Shown: positions 16,658-28,519, counted from the first letter of the stretch. The stretch: 64,000 bases of DNA from CAVTBT01 sp963733065 (GCA_963733065.1 CAVTBT010000002.1:124001-188000); one strand, 5' to 3'. The notes: generated from the sequence alone by a model not told the origin. Numbers and translations are program-made.

Positions 16658-17226
16658 GCGAGAGCGTGGCGGGATCCGGCGTGGGCCTCGAGTCCGACGT
16701 CAGCGAGATCCTGATCGACGAGAGCACGCTGAAGGGCCGGATCAGCGAGCTGGGCGAGGAGATCTCGCGTGACTACGAGGGCCGCGACCTGCTGCTCGTC
16801 GGCGTCCTCAAGGGCGCGGTCTTCTTCATGGCCGACCTCATGCGCGAGCTGACCGTGCCGTGCGAGATCGACTTCATGGCCATCTCGAGCTACGGGGCGC
16901 AGACCGACAGCTCGGGCGTCGTCCGCATCCTCAAGGACCTCGACATCAACATCGCGGACCGCGACGTGCTCGTCGTCGAGGACATCATCGACTCCGGGCT
17001 CACGCTCTCGTACCTGATGCGCAACCTCCGGGCGCGCAAGCCGGCGACGCTCGAGATCTGCGCGCTCCTGACGAAGCCCGAGCGCCGCGAGATCGACGTT
17101 CCCGTCCGGTACACGGGCTTCGAGATCCCCAACAAGTTCGTGATCGGCTACGGCCTCGACTTTGCGGAGCGCTATCGGAATCTGCCCTATGTGGCCGTCC
17201 TGCACCCGGATCTCGTCCCCGAATAA
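16654..17226 (+). CDS. hpt: Hypoxanthine phosphoribosyltransferase
   Basis: 190 residues. It salvages hypoxanthine/guanine with PRPP. Seen: LVGVLKGAVFFMADLMREL, the PRPP-binding loop VLVVEDIIDSGLTLSYL, and the C-terminal FVIGYGLDFAERYRNLPYV. GTG 16654 overlaps the tilS TGA, and AGGAGG at 16643-16648 gives a 5-nt spacing, so this gene is translated from an operon message. tilS-hpt-ftsH is a widely conserved order. Confidence 0.95.
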   Translation: MSESVAGSGVGLESDVSEILIDESTLKGRISELGEEISRDYEGRDLLLVGVLKGAVFFMADLMRELTVPCEIDFMAISSYGAQTDSSGVVRILKDLDINIADRDVLVVEDIIDSGLTLSYLMRNLRARKPATLEICALLTKPERREIDVPVRYTGFEIPNKFVIGYGLDFAERYRNLPYVAVLHPDLVPE

Positions 17227-17292
17227 CCTGCTCCTGCCGCGGTTCGAGGGGCAGGAAATCCGGCGGGAGGCTGCTACCCTCCGATCAGCCCC

Positions 17293-19239
<1,947 letters not shown>

Positions 19240-19247
19240 GTATTTGA

Positions 19248-19772
19248 TTGCGCAGGATCGGAATCCGCTCGCGCGGATTCCGCTCGCGCGAAGATCCCTG
19301 AAGGCGTCCGCTTCGCGGCCGCAAGGCCAGGCCTTGCGCAGGATCGGAATCCGCTCGCGCGGATTCCGCTCGCGCGGATTCCGCTCGCGCGAAGATCCCT
19401 GAAGGCGTCCGCTTCGCGGCCGCAAGGCCAGGCCTTGCGCAGGATCGGAATCCGCTCGCGCGGATTCCGCTCGCGCGAAGATCCCTGAAGGCGTCCGCTT
19501 CGCGGCCGCAAGGCCAGGCCTTGCGCAGGATCGGAATCCGCTCGCGCGGATTCCGCTCGCGCGGACATCCCTGAAGGCGTCCGCTTCGCGGCCGCAAGGC
19601 CAGGCCTTGCGCAGGATCGGAATCCGCTGCGCGGATTCCGCTCGCGCGGACATCCCTGAAGGCGTCCGCTTCGCGGCCGCAAGGCCAGGCCTTGCGCAGG
19701 ATCGGAATCCGCTGCGCGGATTCCGCTCGCGCGGACATCCCTGAAGGCGTCCGCTTCGCGGCCGCAAGGCCA
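19248..19772. repeat. Six tandem copies of an ~86-bp palindrome-rich unit
   Basis: Units start at 19248, 19334, 19435, 19521, 19607 and 19692, each with TTGCGCAGGATCGGAATCCG. Lengths are 86, 101, 86, 86, 85 bp and a last one cut at 19772. Unit 2 carries an extra 15-bp step (GATTCCGCTCGCGCG). Each unit holds the inverted repeat GGAATCCGC/GCGGATTCC, and the unit junction is the perfect palindrome GCAAGGCCAGGCCTTGC. Units 1-3 have GAAGATCC where 4-6 have GACATCC, so copies expanded in two sub-families. Spacing is not a multiple of three and no gene is needed to explain it. Confidence 0.95.
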
Positions 19773-19856
19773 CGTCTGAGCTAGCTTTACCCGTTTGAAC
19801 CGGGCGACTCTCGGCAACGCACGAGGTGTCCGCCCCCCGCCGAGGAAGGTACACCC

Positions 19857-20819
19857 ATGACCGTCGACGCCCCCGCCCGCTCCTTCGACCGGACGAGTCC
19901 CGTGCACGCCTACTGGCTCGCGCACTGCGAGGGATTCGCAGTGCGCGCCGGGCGCCGGGAGGGCGTCGTCGAGGAAGTCGAGCTCGACATCGCACAGGAG
20001 CGCGCGGCGGCCCTGGTCGTCCGCTACGGGCCTCTGCGCCGCAGTCGGCTGCTGCCGGACGAGGTCGACGTCGTCGTGCCGGACGAGGAGCTGCTCCTCG
20101 TCCCCGCAGAGGAGCCGCCGCCGCGGATCGCGCCGCTCGCCCGCCAGGCGCGCGAGCGCGCATCGACGTCGGCGCGCACGGGCGTCCGGGCGTCAGGCGA
20201 CGCGGCTTCCGCCGCGGCACGGACGACGCGCAGCGCAGCCGCCGGCGCGTGGATCGCGACCCGCCGCGAGGCGACGCGCTCCGCGGATGCAGCCTGGCCG
20301 GCGCTGTCGCGCTGGGGCCGCTCGGTGTGGCGCCGCAGCCGGCGGGCATTCGCCACGGCGGCGCTCGAGACGCGGCGTGCCACGGTCGGGGTCCGGCGCA
20401 AGCTCCGTCGCCTGGCGGCGCGGATCGCGCCGCGGACCGATGCCGCGGGCCGCGCAGCGGCGCGCGCGACGCAGCGGGCTGCCGACGCCGCGTGGGTCTG
20501 GACGGACGCGGGCGCCGCCAGGGTCGCCCGGGCGGCCGGCGTCCACGGCCCGAGAGTCAGAGGCCTCGTCGAGCCCCACCTGTCACGCGGAGCCGGCCGG
20601 CTTCGCGCGCACGCCGACTCGCTCCTGGCGAGAACGAGGTCGACGGTGTCGCGGCTGCGCTCAGGTGTTCACGTCGCGGCGGACGAGCAGCGCACCGGCG
20701 ACGATCGCGACCGCAGCGGCGGCACCGGCGAGCTCGACGGCCAGTCCGCCGACTCGGATCACGTCGACGAGCGCGAGCACGCCGGCGCCAAGCGCCAGCG
20801 CTCCGGCCGTCAGGCCTAG
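19857..20819 (+). CDS. PRC-barrel-like protein with Ala/Arg-rich tail, hypothetical
   Basis: 320 residues as open. Residues about 15-82 (YWLAHCEGFAVRAGRREG to VVVPDEELLLVP) look like a small beta-barrel domain of the PRC type. The rest is an Ala/Arg-rich helix-like region with repeated RxxA steps, which could bind nucleic acid or polyanions. AGGAAGG (about 19843) precedes ATG 19857. The final ~50 residues overlap the opposite membrane-protein gene and become Asp/Gly-rich, so the real stop may be near 20660. Function unknown. Confidence 0.55.
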   Translation: MTVDAPARSFDRTSPVHAYWLAHCEGFAVRAGRREGVVEEVELDIAQERAAALVVRYGPLRRSRLLPDEVDVVVPDEELLLVPAEEPPPRIAPLARQARERASTSARTGVRASGDAASAAARTTRSAAAGAWIATRREATRSADAAWPALSRWGRSVWRRSRRAFATAALETRRATVGVRRKLRRLAARIAPRTDAAGRAAARATQRAADAAWVWTDAGAARVARAAGVHGPRVRGLVEPHLSRGAGRLRAHADSLLARTRSTVSRLRSGVHVAADEQRTGDDRDRSGGTGELDGQSADSDHVDEREHAGAKRQRSGRQA

Positions 20820-21155
20820 CAGGTACGCGAGCCTGCGCAGGTTCGAGCCCGCCTCGGCGGCGATCCGAGCGCGGAGCTCGAGCGACCACCACGCGAGCTC
20901 CGCCGCGAGGAAGAGCGCGGCGGCGAACACCGGAGCCCGGCGATCGAGCGGCTCGCTCTCGACGGCCAGCACGGCCGCGTACTCCGCTCCGAGGAATGCG
21001 AGGCCCGCGGTCACGAACGTCGGCGCACGCGCGATCAGCCCGATCGCGAGCAGCGCCACCGCGACTGCGCCGCCGGCGGCGGCGCCCCACACCACGCCGA
21101 CGCGGTCCGCGATCCCGACCGCGGGCCAGACGGCGAGCGCCGCGGCGATCGCCAC
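20661..21155 (-). CDS. Multi-span membrane protein, hypothetical
   Basis: 164 residues with about five membrane helices (IAAALAVWPAVGIAD, GGAVAVALLAIGLIA, FVTAGLAFLGAEYAAVL, LLGLTAGALALGAGVLALV, LAGAAAAVAIVAGALLV). It is the last gene of the DUF4129-MoxR-DUF58 operon, 17 bp after DUF58. It probably belongs to the same membrane assembly. No motif identifies a substrate. Confidence 0.65.
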   Translation of the reverse strand: MAIAAALAVWPAVGIADRVGVVWGAAAGGAVAVALLAIGLIARAPTFVTAGLAFLGAEYAAVLAVESEPLDRRAPVFAAALFLAAELAWWSLELRARIAAEAGSNLRRLAYLLGLTAGALALGAGVLALVDVIRVGGLAVELAGAAAAVAIVAGALLVRRDVNT

Positions 21156-21172
21156 GGCGCCGAGCGCGGTGC

Positions 21173-22443
21173 TCAGCCGCGCGCCACGCGAGCCCGGCGA
21201 CGGTATGCGTTCACCCCCTCCAGCGCCACGGCCAGCGGCCGGTCGTCACCCCAGCGCGCGACGGCGACGCCGAGCCGCTCGTACCGCGCCCGTAGCGCCG
21301 CCCGCCGCAGCAGCCAGAGCCGGTGCGCGAGGCGGTCGAGGTCGCTCGTCCCGGGCACCGCATACGGCTCGGGCGAGACCTCGAGGATCGCGAGGTCGTA
21401 GCCCCGCGCCCGCAGGTCGAGGAGCGCCGTCACCGAGCGCCGGTCGAGCAGCGGCGTGATCGCGATCACGAGCGCCTGCGGCGGCAGCACGCGGGCGGGG
21501 ATGACGTTGGCGTCCTTCCATGCGTAGTTCAGCTCGATGCCGGTTTCGAGCAGCGCGTCGACCAGCCGGTAGCGCTGCGCGTGCCCCATGTCGGGCAGCA
21601 GCCAGCGCAGGATGCCGCCGAAGGTCACGAGCCCCACCCGGTCGCGCCGGTCGAGGTAGCTCGCCGCGAGCGTCGCCGTGGCGCGGACGGCATCGTCGAG
21701 CGTGCTGCGGGCACCGAGTCGGGCCTCCGCGAAGCTGTCGAGGAAGAGCAGCACGTCCGTGTTGCGCTCGGGATGGAACTCGTTCACGACGAGCTGCGTG
21801 CGTCGCGCGCTCGCCCGCCAGTTGATCGACCGCAGGCGGTCGCCGGGCGTGTAGAGGCGGGTGTCGGCGTACTCCAGCCCGTCGCCCTTCTCGCGCGCCA
21901 CCTCGTTCCCCGAGAAGACCTGCGTCCGGAGCGGCCGCAGCAGCTCCCGCACGGGCTCGGGGCGCGGGTACACGCGGAGCGTCACGGCCCGCTCGACCTG
22001 CCACTCCGTGACGAGCAGCCCGAGGCGGTCCCGGGCACGCAGCCGGATGTCGCCCAGCCGGTACGCCCCCCAACGCTCGCAGCGCAGCCGGAGCCCGACC
22101 TCGCGGTTCTCGCCGGCGCGCAGCGTGACGGCGAACGGGTGCTCGCCGTCGGCGATCTCGAGCCCGGACGGCAGGACGAGCACGAGCTCGAGGCGGTCGA
22201 CGGCGGTTCCCGCCGAGAGCTCCACCTCGAGCGGCACCTCGTCGCCCTCGATGGCCCGCTCGCGGTCGAGCGTCAGCCACACGCGGACCTCGGGCGCCCG
22301 GTCCAGCCGCAGGCCCGCCGTCAACAGCGCTGCGAACGGCGCGGCGAGCACCGCGAGCTCCGGACGCTTCAGCGCCAGCGCGCCGAGCAGGCCGAGCGCC
22401 GCGAGCGCGGCCGAGCCGTGCAGCCGCGGCGACGCCGACCGCG

Positions 22444-22447
<4 letters not shown>
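21173..22447 (-). CDS. DUF58 domain protein (MoxR-associated, vWA-like)
   Basis: 424 residues. Two N-terminal membrane helices (about 12-45) precede a beta-rich region and the DUF58 core GDRLRSINWRASARRTQLVV, followed by a vWA-like stretch with DVLLFLDSF. DUF58 proteins pair with MoxR ATPases; the couple is thought to act as a chaperone/metal-insertion pair, function not settled. ATG 22447 overlaps the MoxR stop by ATGA, so translation is coupled. Confidence 0.88.
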
Positions 22448-23421
<974 letters not shown>

Positions 23422-23940
23422 CTAGATCGCCTCCAGCGCGTCGACGACTCGGGCCAGCCGCTCGGGCTCGATGCCGCGCGCCAGCCGGTCGTCCGGCGGC
23501 TCGAGGTCGGCGCGGACGAGCTGCCAGGTCTCCTCCCCGAGTGCCGCACGGGCCCGCTCCGGCTGCCGGTCGAGGTCGATGCCCCGGCGGACCGCGAGCA
23601 GTCCCGCCGCCGTCTCGCGCAGCGTCGGTCGCAGGCGGAAATGGAGGTCGTAGGTGCTCGCGACCCCCAGCGTCACCTCGCGCTCGAGCCGGGCGAGCTC
23701 GGCCAGGCGCTCCTCCTCGCGCTTGGGCCGCTCGAGCGCCTCGTCGACAAGCGAGTCCTGGGGTGGCGGATACGCGCGGTGCAGCGTCGCGAGCACGGCG
23801 ATCAGGGCGATGCAGGCGACGACGAGTGCATAGATGTGCGTTGCGAGCTCGAGCCGTCCCGGCGCGACGACCGCCACGATGACGAGAACGATCGTCGGGA
23901 GCACGAGGGCCTCCACGGCCCGCAGCACGAAACGCCTCAC
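23422..23940 (-). CDS. Membrane protein of the MoxR operon, hypothetical
   Basis: 172 residues. Two membrane helices (VLPTIVLVIVAVVAPG and YALVVACIALIAVLAT) are followed by a cytosolic Glu/Arg-rich helical domain (RLAELARLEREVTLGV). Start GTG 23940 overlaps the DUF4129 stop (GTGA). I do not recognise the family. Its place between DUF4129 and MoxR suggests a partner of the MoxR/DUF58 machinery. Confidence 0.7.
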   Translation of the reverse strand: MRRFVLRAVEALVLPTIVLVIVAVVAPGRLELATHIYALVVACIALIAVLATLHRAYPPPQDSLVDEALERPKREEERLAELARLEREVTLGVASTYDLHFRLRPTLRETAAGLLAVRRGIDLDRQPERARAALGEETWQLVRADLEPPDDRLARGIEPERLARVVDALEAI

Positions 23941-24881
23941 GCCTCGGCCGCCCGCGCGCGAGCCTCGGCGAGCGCGGCCTCCCGCTCGGCGAGCTCGCGC
24001 TCCCGCGCCTCCGCGAGCTCGCGCCGCGCGGTCTCCAGTGCGTCGATGGCGTCGTCCTTCATGCTCATGTCCACGGCGTGCTGCGAGAACTTCGCCCGCT
24101 CGAACAGCGCCGTCAAGCGGCCGATCGATTTGTGCGAGACATCCAGCTCCGCGAGCACGCGCTCGAGATACTCGGCCGGCGCCTCGGCGGGAGCGCGCGG
24201 GAGCCCGTACGCGGCCAGCGTCCGCTCGAGCCTCGCGTAGGCGGCGACGACCGCCTTGCGCGGGTCGCGCTCCGCCCGCAGGTCGTCGAGCGACTCGGCC
24301 AGCACATCGTCGAGCGCCTCGAAAAGCGCCGGATCGCGGAGCGCCGGCTGCGCCTTCCTGCGGGCGCGGGCGGCCAGGAACAGGGCGACTCCGGCGGCGA
24401 CGGCGAGGCCGAGGAGGATCGCGACCGGCAGCGCGGCGAACTCCGGCTGGTAGCCACGCTCGCCTTCGGTTCCGAGGATGGAGTCGACGGGCGGCGGCGC
24501 CGTGATCGTAGGCCCGACGCCGACGCCGTCGCGGCGATTCTCCGCCAGTCGCAGGAACAGCGCCATCGCACCCAGGAAGAGCGCGAAGATGATGACGCTG
24601 CGCACGCGGCCCTCTCGCTTCAGACGGGCGCGCTCGTAGGCGGAGTCCTTGCGCAGGAGCATGAGGTACAGGAACAGCACGGCGCCCAGCGCCATGACGA
24701 CGATGTAGAGGCTCACGAGCGTGTCGATGAGGAGGTGCGATGGACGGCGCGTGCCGGACGACCCGGTGGGTGTGTCGCCGCCGGCGGCGAGTGCCACGAG
24801 CGCGAGCAGCGCGAGCACGACGGCGACCGCGACGAGTGCCGGGCCGACCCGCCGGCGCTGCCCCGGCGCGCTAGTGTCCAC
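23937..24881 (-). CDS. DUF4129 domain membrane protein
   Basis: About 314 residues. Three membrane helices (ALVAVAVVLALLALVALA, LLIDTLVSLYIVVMALG with LFLYLML, and VAILLGLAVAAGVALFL) separate a short outer loop from a C-terminal cytosolic DUF4129 domain with AAYARLERTLAAYGLPRAPAE and EYLERVLAEL. A long charged coiled coil (ARRELAEARERELAEREAA) ends the protein. First gene of the operon; GTG 24881 is only 5 nt from the divergent folP start. A longer reading from further upstream is possible. Confidence 0.75.
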   Translation of the reverse strand: MDTSAPGQRRRVGPALVAVAVVLALLALVALAAGGDTPTGSSGTRRPSHLLIDTLVSLYIVVMALGAVLFLYLMLLRKDSAYERARLKREGRVRSVIIFALFLGAMALFLRLAENRRDGVGVGPTITAPPPVDSILGTEGERGYQPEFAALPVAILLGLAVAAGVALFLAARARRKAQPALRDPALFEALDDVLAESLDDLRAERDPRKAVVAAYARLERTLAAYGLPRAPAEAPAEYLERVLAELDVSHKSIGRLTALFERAKFSQHAVDMSMKDDAIDALETARRELAEARERELAEREAALAEARARAAEA

Positions 24882-24886
24882 GTTCG
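24872..24886 (+). promoter_or_regulatory. -10 (TAGTGT) for folP
   Basis: TAGTGT 24872-24877, nine bases, GTG 24887. The box lies inside the first codons of the divergent DUF4129 gene. Confidence 0.4.
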
Positions 24887-25705
24887 GTGAGACGTCCACC
24901 GCTCGACGAACGTTGGCCGCGTCCGAGCGTGATGGCAATCCTGAATGTCACGCCCGACAGCTTCTCCGACGGGGGGCTGTACGTGGAGCCCGAGGCGGCC
25001 GCCGCCGCAGCTCGGCAGGCGCTCGCCGACGGCGCGGCGATCGTCGACGTCGGCGGCGAGTCGACCCGTCCGGGGTCGGAGGGCGTCACGGCCGACGAGG
25101 AGCTGCGACGCGTGGTCCCGGTGCTGGAGCGCCTCGACGGGCTGCCGCTGTCGATCGACACCGCGAAGGCGGAGGTTGCGCGCCGGGCGATCGCTCTCGG
25201 CGCGGAGCTCGTGAACGACGTCACGGCGTTGCGCGGAGACCCGGAGCTGGCCGGCGTCGTCGCGGATGCGGGCGCCTACGTCTGCCTCATGCATATGCAG
25301 GGGGCGCCGAGGACGATGCAGACGGCGCCCCGCTACGACGACGTGGCAGGCGAGGTGGCGGCCTTCCTCGAGGAGCGGCTCGCCTTCGCTGTCTCGCAGG
25401 GCATCCCGGAGGAGCGGGTGTGCCTCGACCCGGGGTTCGGCTTCGGGAAGACGGCAGCGCAGAACCTCGAGCTCGTCCGGCGGCTCGAGACGGTCACGGC
25501 GCTCGGGCGGCCGGTGCTCGTCGGCCTGTCGCGCAAGAGCACGCTCGGCAAGGTGCTCGGCGATGCCCACGCCACGGTCGGGACGACCGCAGCGTCGGTC
25601 GGAGCTGCTGTGGCCGCATTCGACCGGGGCGCGTCGATCTTCCGCGTGCACGACGTCCGCGAGCACGTGGAGGCGCTCGCCGTGGCGGCGGCCGTCGCGG
25701 CATGA
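24887..25705 (+). CDS. folP: Dihydropteroate synthase
   Basis: 272 residues. It joins p-aminobenzoate to the pterin pyrophosphate in folate synthesis. The first signature is AILNVTPDSFSDGGLY, the second VDVGGESTRPGSEGV, and PVLVGLSRKSTLGKVLG carries the catalytic Lys/Ser-Arg region. GTG 24887 is used; the in-frame ATG at residue 16 would cut the start too close to the first strand. It overlaps folB by ATGA. Confidence 0.96.
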   Translation: MRRPPLDERWPRPSVMAILNVTPDSFSDGGLYVEPEAAAAAARQALADGAAIVDVGGESTRPGSEGVTADEELRRVVPVLERLDGLPLSIDTAKAEVARRAIALGAELVNDVTALRGDPELAGVVADAGAYVCLMHMQGAPRTMQTAPRYDDVAGEVAAFLEERLAFAVSQGIPEERVCLDPGFGFGKTAAQNLELVRRLETVTALGRPVLVGLSRKSTLGKVLGDAHATVGTTAASVGAAVAAFDRGASIFRVHDVREHVEALAVAAAVAA

Positions 25706-26058
25706 AGGTCGAGCTGCGCGGCCTCGAGCTGCGCGGGTTCCACGGCGTCCTCGACAGCGAGCGCGACGAAGGCCAGCGCTTCCTCTTCGACCTCGAGCTC
25801 GACGTCGGCGAGGAGGCGGCCGTCAGCGACCGGATCGAGGACGCCGTCGACTACCGCGACGTCGCGGCGGTCGTGCGCGAGGTCTCCGACGGCCGCTCCT
25901 ACCGGCTGCTCGAGGCGCTGGCGGCGGCGGTCGCCGACGCGCTGCTCGAGCGCTTTCCGGTCAGCACCGCGCGCGTGCGCGTCGCGAAGCCCGACGTGCG
26001 GCTCGACCCGCCCGTCGCGGAGTCAGCGGTCACTGCCGAGCGCACGCGCGTCACGTGA
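25702..26058 (+). CDS. folB: Dihydroneopterin aldolase
   Basis: 118 residues, the usual size. Motifs: LRGLELRGFHGVLDSERDEG with the catalytic region, DAVDYRDVAAVVREV, and SYRLLEALAAAVADALLE. It releases glycolaldehyde to form the hydroxymethyl pterin. Starts inside the folP stop and ends overlapping folK (GTGA), so the three folate genes are translationally coupled. Confidence 0.93.
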   Translation: MKVELRGLELRGFHGVLDSERDEGQRFLFDLELDVGEEAAVSDRIEDAVDYRDVAAVVREVSDGRSYRLLEALAAAVADALLERFPVSTARVRVAKPDVRLDPPVAESAVTAERTRVT

Positions 26059-26510
26059 CGACCGCTTACGTCGGCCTCGGCGCCAACCTCGGCGACCGCG
26101 GTGCGACGATCGAGGCGGCGCTGCGACTGCTCGGCGCGCTGCCCGGGACGACCGTCGCGGCCGTATCGACCCTGCGCGAGACGGATCCGGTCGGGAACGT
26201 GGACCAGCCACGTTTCCTGAACGGCGTGGCGGCGCTCGAGACGGAGCTCGAGCCGCGTGCGCTGCTCGACGCGCTGCTCCGGATCGAAGCCGAGCTCGGC
26301 CGGGTGCGGCGAGAGCGCTGGGGGCCGCGCACGATCGACCTCGACCTGCTCGTCTACGGCGCCGAGGAGATCGACGAACCGGGCCTCACCGTGCCGCATC
26401 CGAGGCTGCACGAGCGCCGCTTCGCGCTGGAGCCGCTCGCGGAGCTCGCGCCGAACCTCGAGGTGCCCGGGCGCGGACAGGTCCCGGACCTGCTCGCGAG
26501 GCTAGACTGA
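26055..26510 (+). CDS. folK: HPPK (hydroxymethyl-dihydropterin pyrophosphokinase)
   Basis: 151 residues. It pyrophosphorylates the pterin before FolP. Seen: TTAYVGLGANLGDRGATIEA, ETDPVGNVDQPRFLNGV, the metal-binding WGPRTIDLDLLVYG, and TVPHPRLHERRFAL. All key residues are intact. The promoter of the next gene lies in its last codons. Confidence 0.95.
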   Translation: MTTAYVGLGANLGDRGATIEAALRLLGALPGTTVAAVSTLRETDPVGNVDQPRFLNGVAALETELEPRALLDALLRIEAELGRVRRERWGPRTIDLDLLVYGAEEIDEPGLTVPHPRLHERRFALEPLAELAPNLEVPGRGQVPDLLARLD

Positions 26511-26514
26511 GCCC
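26503..26514 (+). promoter_or_regulatory. -10 (TAGACT) for leaderless DUF2469 gene
   Basis: TAGACT 26503-26508 inside the last folK codons, six bases, ATG 26515. Confidence 0.55.
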
Positions 26515-26883
26515 ATGAGTCACCTCGACGAACTCGACGAGTTCGAGGCCAAGCTCGAGCTCGAGCTGAAGCGCGAGTACACGGCTGTCTTCGGCCTCTT
26601 TCGCTACTGCATCCTGACCCAGGACGCGACGTACCTGTGCAACAAGCTGGACCTGAAGGTCGTCCCGCAGGCCAGCTACCCGTTCTTCCACATCACGATG
26701 GAGGATGTCTGGGTGTGGGACAAGAACCGTCCGACCCGGATCATTCCGCGGGCCGAGGTCTACACCTCGAGCGACGTCACCGTCGAGGAGCTGCGCGGCG
26801 AGGGCGACGAGCCCAAGCTGACCGCGGAGGCGCTCGCCGAGCGGATCGGCGAGACGCTCTCCTCGGACGACGAGCAGCTGTAG
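26515..26883 (+). CDS. DUF2469 family protein
   Basis: 122 residues. The actinobacterial DUF2469 pattern is clear: EAKLELELKREYTAVFGLF, YLCNKLDLKV, DVWVWDKNRPTRIIP and SSDVTVEEL. The family is nearly restricted to Actinomycetota and has no known function, so it also supports the taxonomic reading. Leaderless start at ATG 26515. Its own stop codon TAG (26881-26883) forms the first half of the next gene's -10 box. Confidence 0.85.
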   Translation: MSHLDELDEFEAKLELELKREYTAVFGLFRYCILTQDATYLCNKLDLKVVPQASYPFFHITMEDVWVWDKNRPTRIIPRAEVYTSSDVTVEELRGEGDEPKLTAEALAERIGETLSSDDEQL

Positions 26884-26896
26884 ATTCGCCACCGCC
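26881..26896 (+). promoter_or_regulatory. -10 (TAGATT) overlapping a stop codon, for coaX
   Basis: TAGATT 26881-26886 begins with the stop codon of the DUF2469 gene; ten bases separate it from ATG 26897. Confidence 0.45.
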
Positions 26897-27652
26897 ATGC
26901 TCTTGGCGGTTGACGTCGGCAACACCCAGACCGTGCTCGGGCTGTTCGACGGCGAGCGCCTGGCCGAGCACTGGCGCCTCGCCACCGAGCGCGAACGGAC
27001 GGGGGACGAGCTCGGCGTGCTCCTGAACGGCCTGCTCGACGCCGACGTCGTCGACGGCGTCTGCCTGTCCTCGACGGTGCCGACGCTGATCCGCGAGTGG
27101 CAGCGGCTCGCCGAGCGGTGGCTCGATGCGCCGCTCCTCAGCGTGGGGCCGGGGACGAAGACCGGGATCCCGATCCGCTACGACGACCCGCGCGAGGTCG
27201 GGCCGGACCGGATCGTCAACGCCGTCGCTGCGCGCGAGCGCCACGGCGCGCCCTGCATCGTCGTCGATTTCGGCACGTCGACGAACTTCGACGTCGTCTC
27301 GGCCGAGGGCGAGTACCTCGGCGGTGTGCTCGCGCCGGGGATCGAGGTCTCGATGGAGGCCCTGTTCGCCCGCGCGGCCCGGCTCGTGAAGGTCGACTTC
27401 ACGACCCCACCGTCCGTGATCGGCAAGACCACCGTGGGCGGCCTGCAGTCGGGCCTCGTCTACGGCTTCGCCGGCCAGGTCGACGGCATCGTGACCGCGA
27501 TCCGCGGCGAGCTCGAAGCCCCCGGCGCGCCGGCGATCGCGACGGGTGGGCTGGCCGACCTGATCGCCCCGCACGCACGCACGATCGCGAGCGTCGACCC
27601 GTTCCTGACGCTCGAGGGGTTGCGGCTGGTCTGGGCGCGCAACCAGGCGTAA
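26897..27652 (+). CDS. coaX: Type III pantothenate kinase
   Basis: 251 residues. It phosphorylates pantothenate, the first step to CoA. Seen: LLAVDVGNTQTVLGLFDGE (phosphate 1 loop), DRIVNAVAARERHGAP, IVVDFGTSTNFDVV (the catalytic Asp), GGVLAPGIEVSMEALF. It needs a monovalent cation in known members. In Bacillus coaX follows ftsH; here it follows the folate genes. Confidence 0.95.
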   Translation: MLLAVDVGNTQTVLGLFDGERLAEHWRLATERERTGDELGVLLNGLLDADVVDGVCLSSTVPTLIREWQRLAERWLDAPLLSVGPGTKTGIPIRYDDPREVGPDRIVNAVAARERHGAPCIVVDFGTSTNFDVVSAEGEYLGGVLAPGIEVSMEALFARAARLVKVDFTTPPSVIGKTTVGGLQSGLVYGFAGQVDGIVTAIRGELEAPGAPAIATGGLADLIAPHARTIASVDPFLTLEGLRLVWARNQA

Positions 27653-27699
27653 CCTTCGGGCTTCCACGCCGACAGCCGTTCGACCCGGGGGGGTTCGAC

Positions 27700-28519
27700 A
27701 TGCTCGTGCTCGCGGACATCAGCGACAGCGTTCAGCAAGGCGCGGACGAGATCGGCAACTGGGTGCCGAATCTCATCGGCGCGCTCGTCATCCTCATCGT
27801 CGGCTACTTCGTGGCCAAGCTCATCGGCCGCCTCGTCCACCGGGTCCTGGCACGGGCCGGTACGGATCGCGTGCTCACGGAGGGCCAGGGGGGCAGCTGG
27901 GTGCAGAAGGTGACGGACAGCCCCTCGCGGCTGCTCGGGACGATCGCGTACTGGGTCGTGTTCCTCGGCGCCATCTCGCTGGCGGTCTCGGTGCTCGGGA
28001 TCGAGTCGCTCGAGAACTTCGTCGCGGCGATCTACTCGTACCTGCCGAACGTCCTCGCCGCCCTCGCGATCTTCGTGGTCGCCAGCGCCATCGCCGCCGG
28101 TGTGGCCAAGCTGGCCACGCGCCTGATGGGCGACACGAGCCTGGGCAAGATCATCGCGACCGTTGCGCCGCTCCTCGTCATGACGATCGCCACGTTCATG
28201 ATCCTGGACCAGCTCCAGATCGCCTCGACGATCGTCACGATCACGTACGCCGGTCTGATCGGCGGGATCGCGCTCGGCGCAGCCCTCGCCTTCGGGCTGG
28301 GCGGCCGCGACGTCGCGGGACGAATGCTCGAAGGCGCCTACGCGGCCGGGCAGGCGAACAAGGACCAGTTCAGGCGCGACCTCGACACCGGCATGAGCCG
28401 TGCCAGGGACGAGGCGAGCCGCCTTCGCGACGAGCATGCGCCGGAGCGGGCAGACGTGGCCGGCTACGACGATCGCGCCGCGCCGACGCCGCCCCGCACG
28501 ACCGGGGGAGACGCCCTAG
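27700..28519 (+). CDS. Mechanosensitive-channel-type membrane protein (TM-helix repeats), end reconstructed
   Basis: About 272 residues. Four to five membrane helices (LIGALVILIVGYFVAKLIG, AYWVVFLGAISLAVSVLG, VLAALAIFVVASAIAAGV, LLVMTIATFMILDQL and GLIGGIALGAALAFGLGG) match the conserved TM-helix family (PF05552) related to MscS. The frame has no stop before 29841. Removing one G from the run at 28504-28508 yields ..TTGETP and stops at TAG 28517-28519, supplied by the palindromic element. The start ATG 27700 has only a weak purine run upstream. Confidence 0.75.

Noticed and set aside
19248..19772. CRISPR array
   Set aside because: Units are identical throughout with no variable spacers, and no cas gene is present.
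24882..24886. Riboswitch or leader before folP
   Set aside because: Only five bases separate the two divergent starts; there is no room for a leader.
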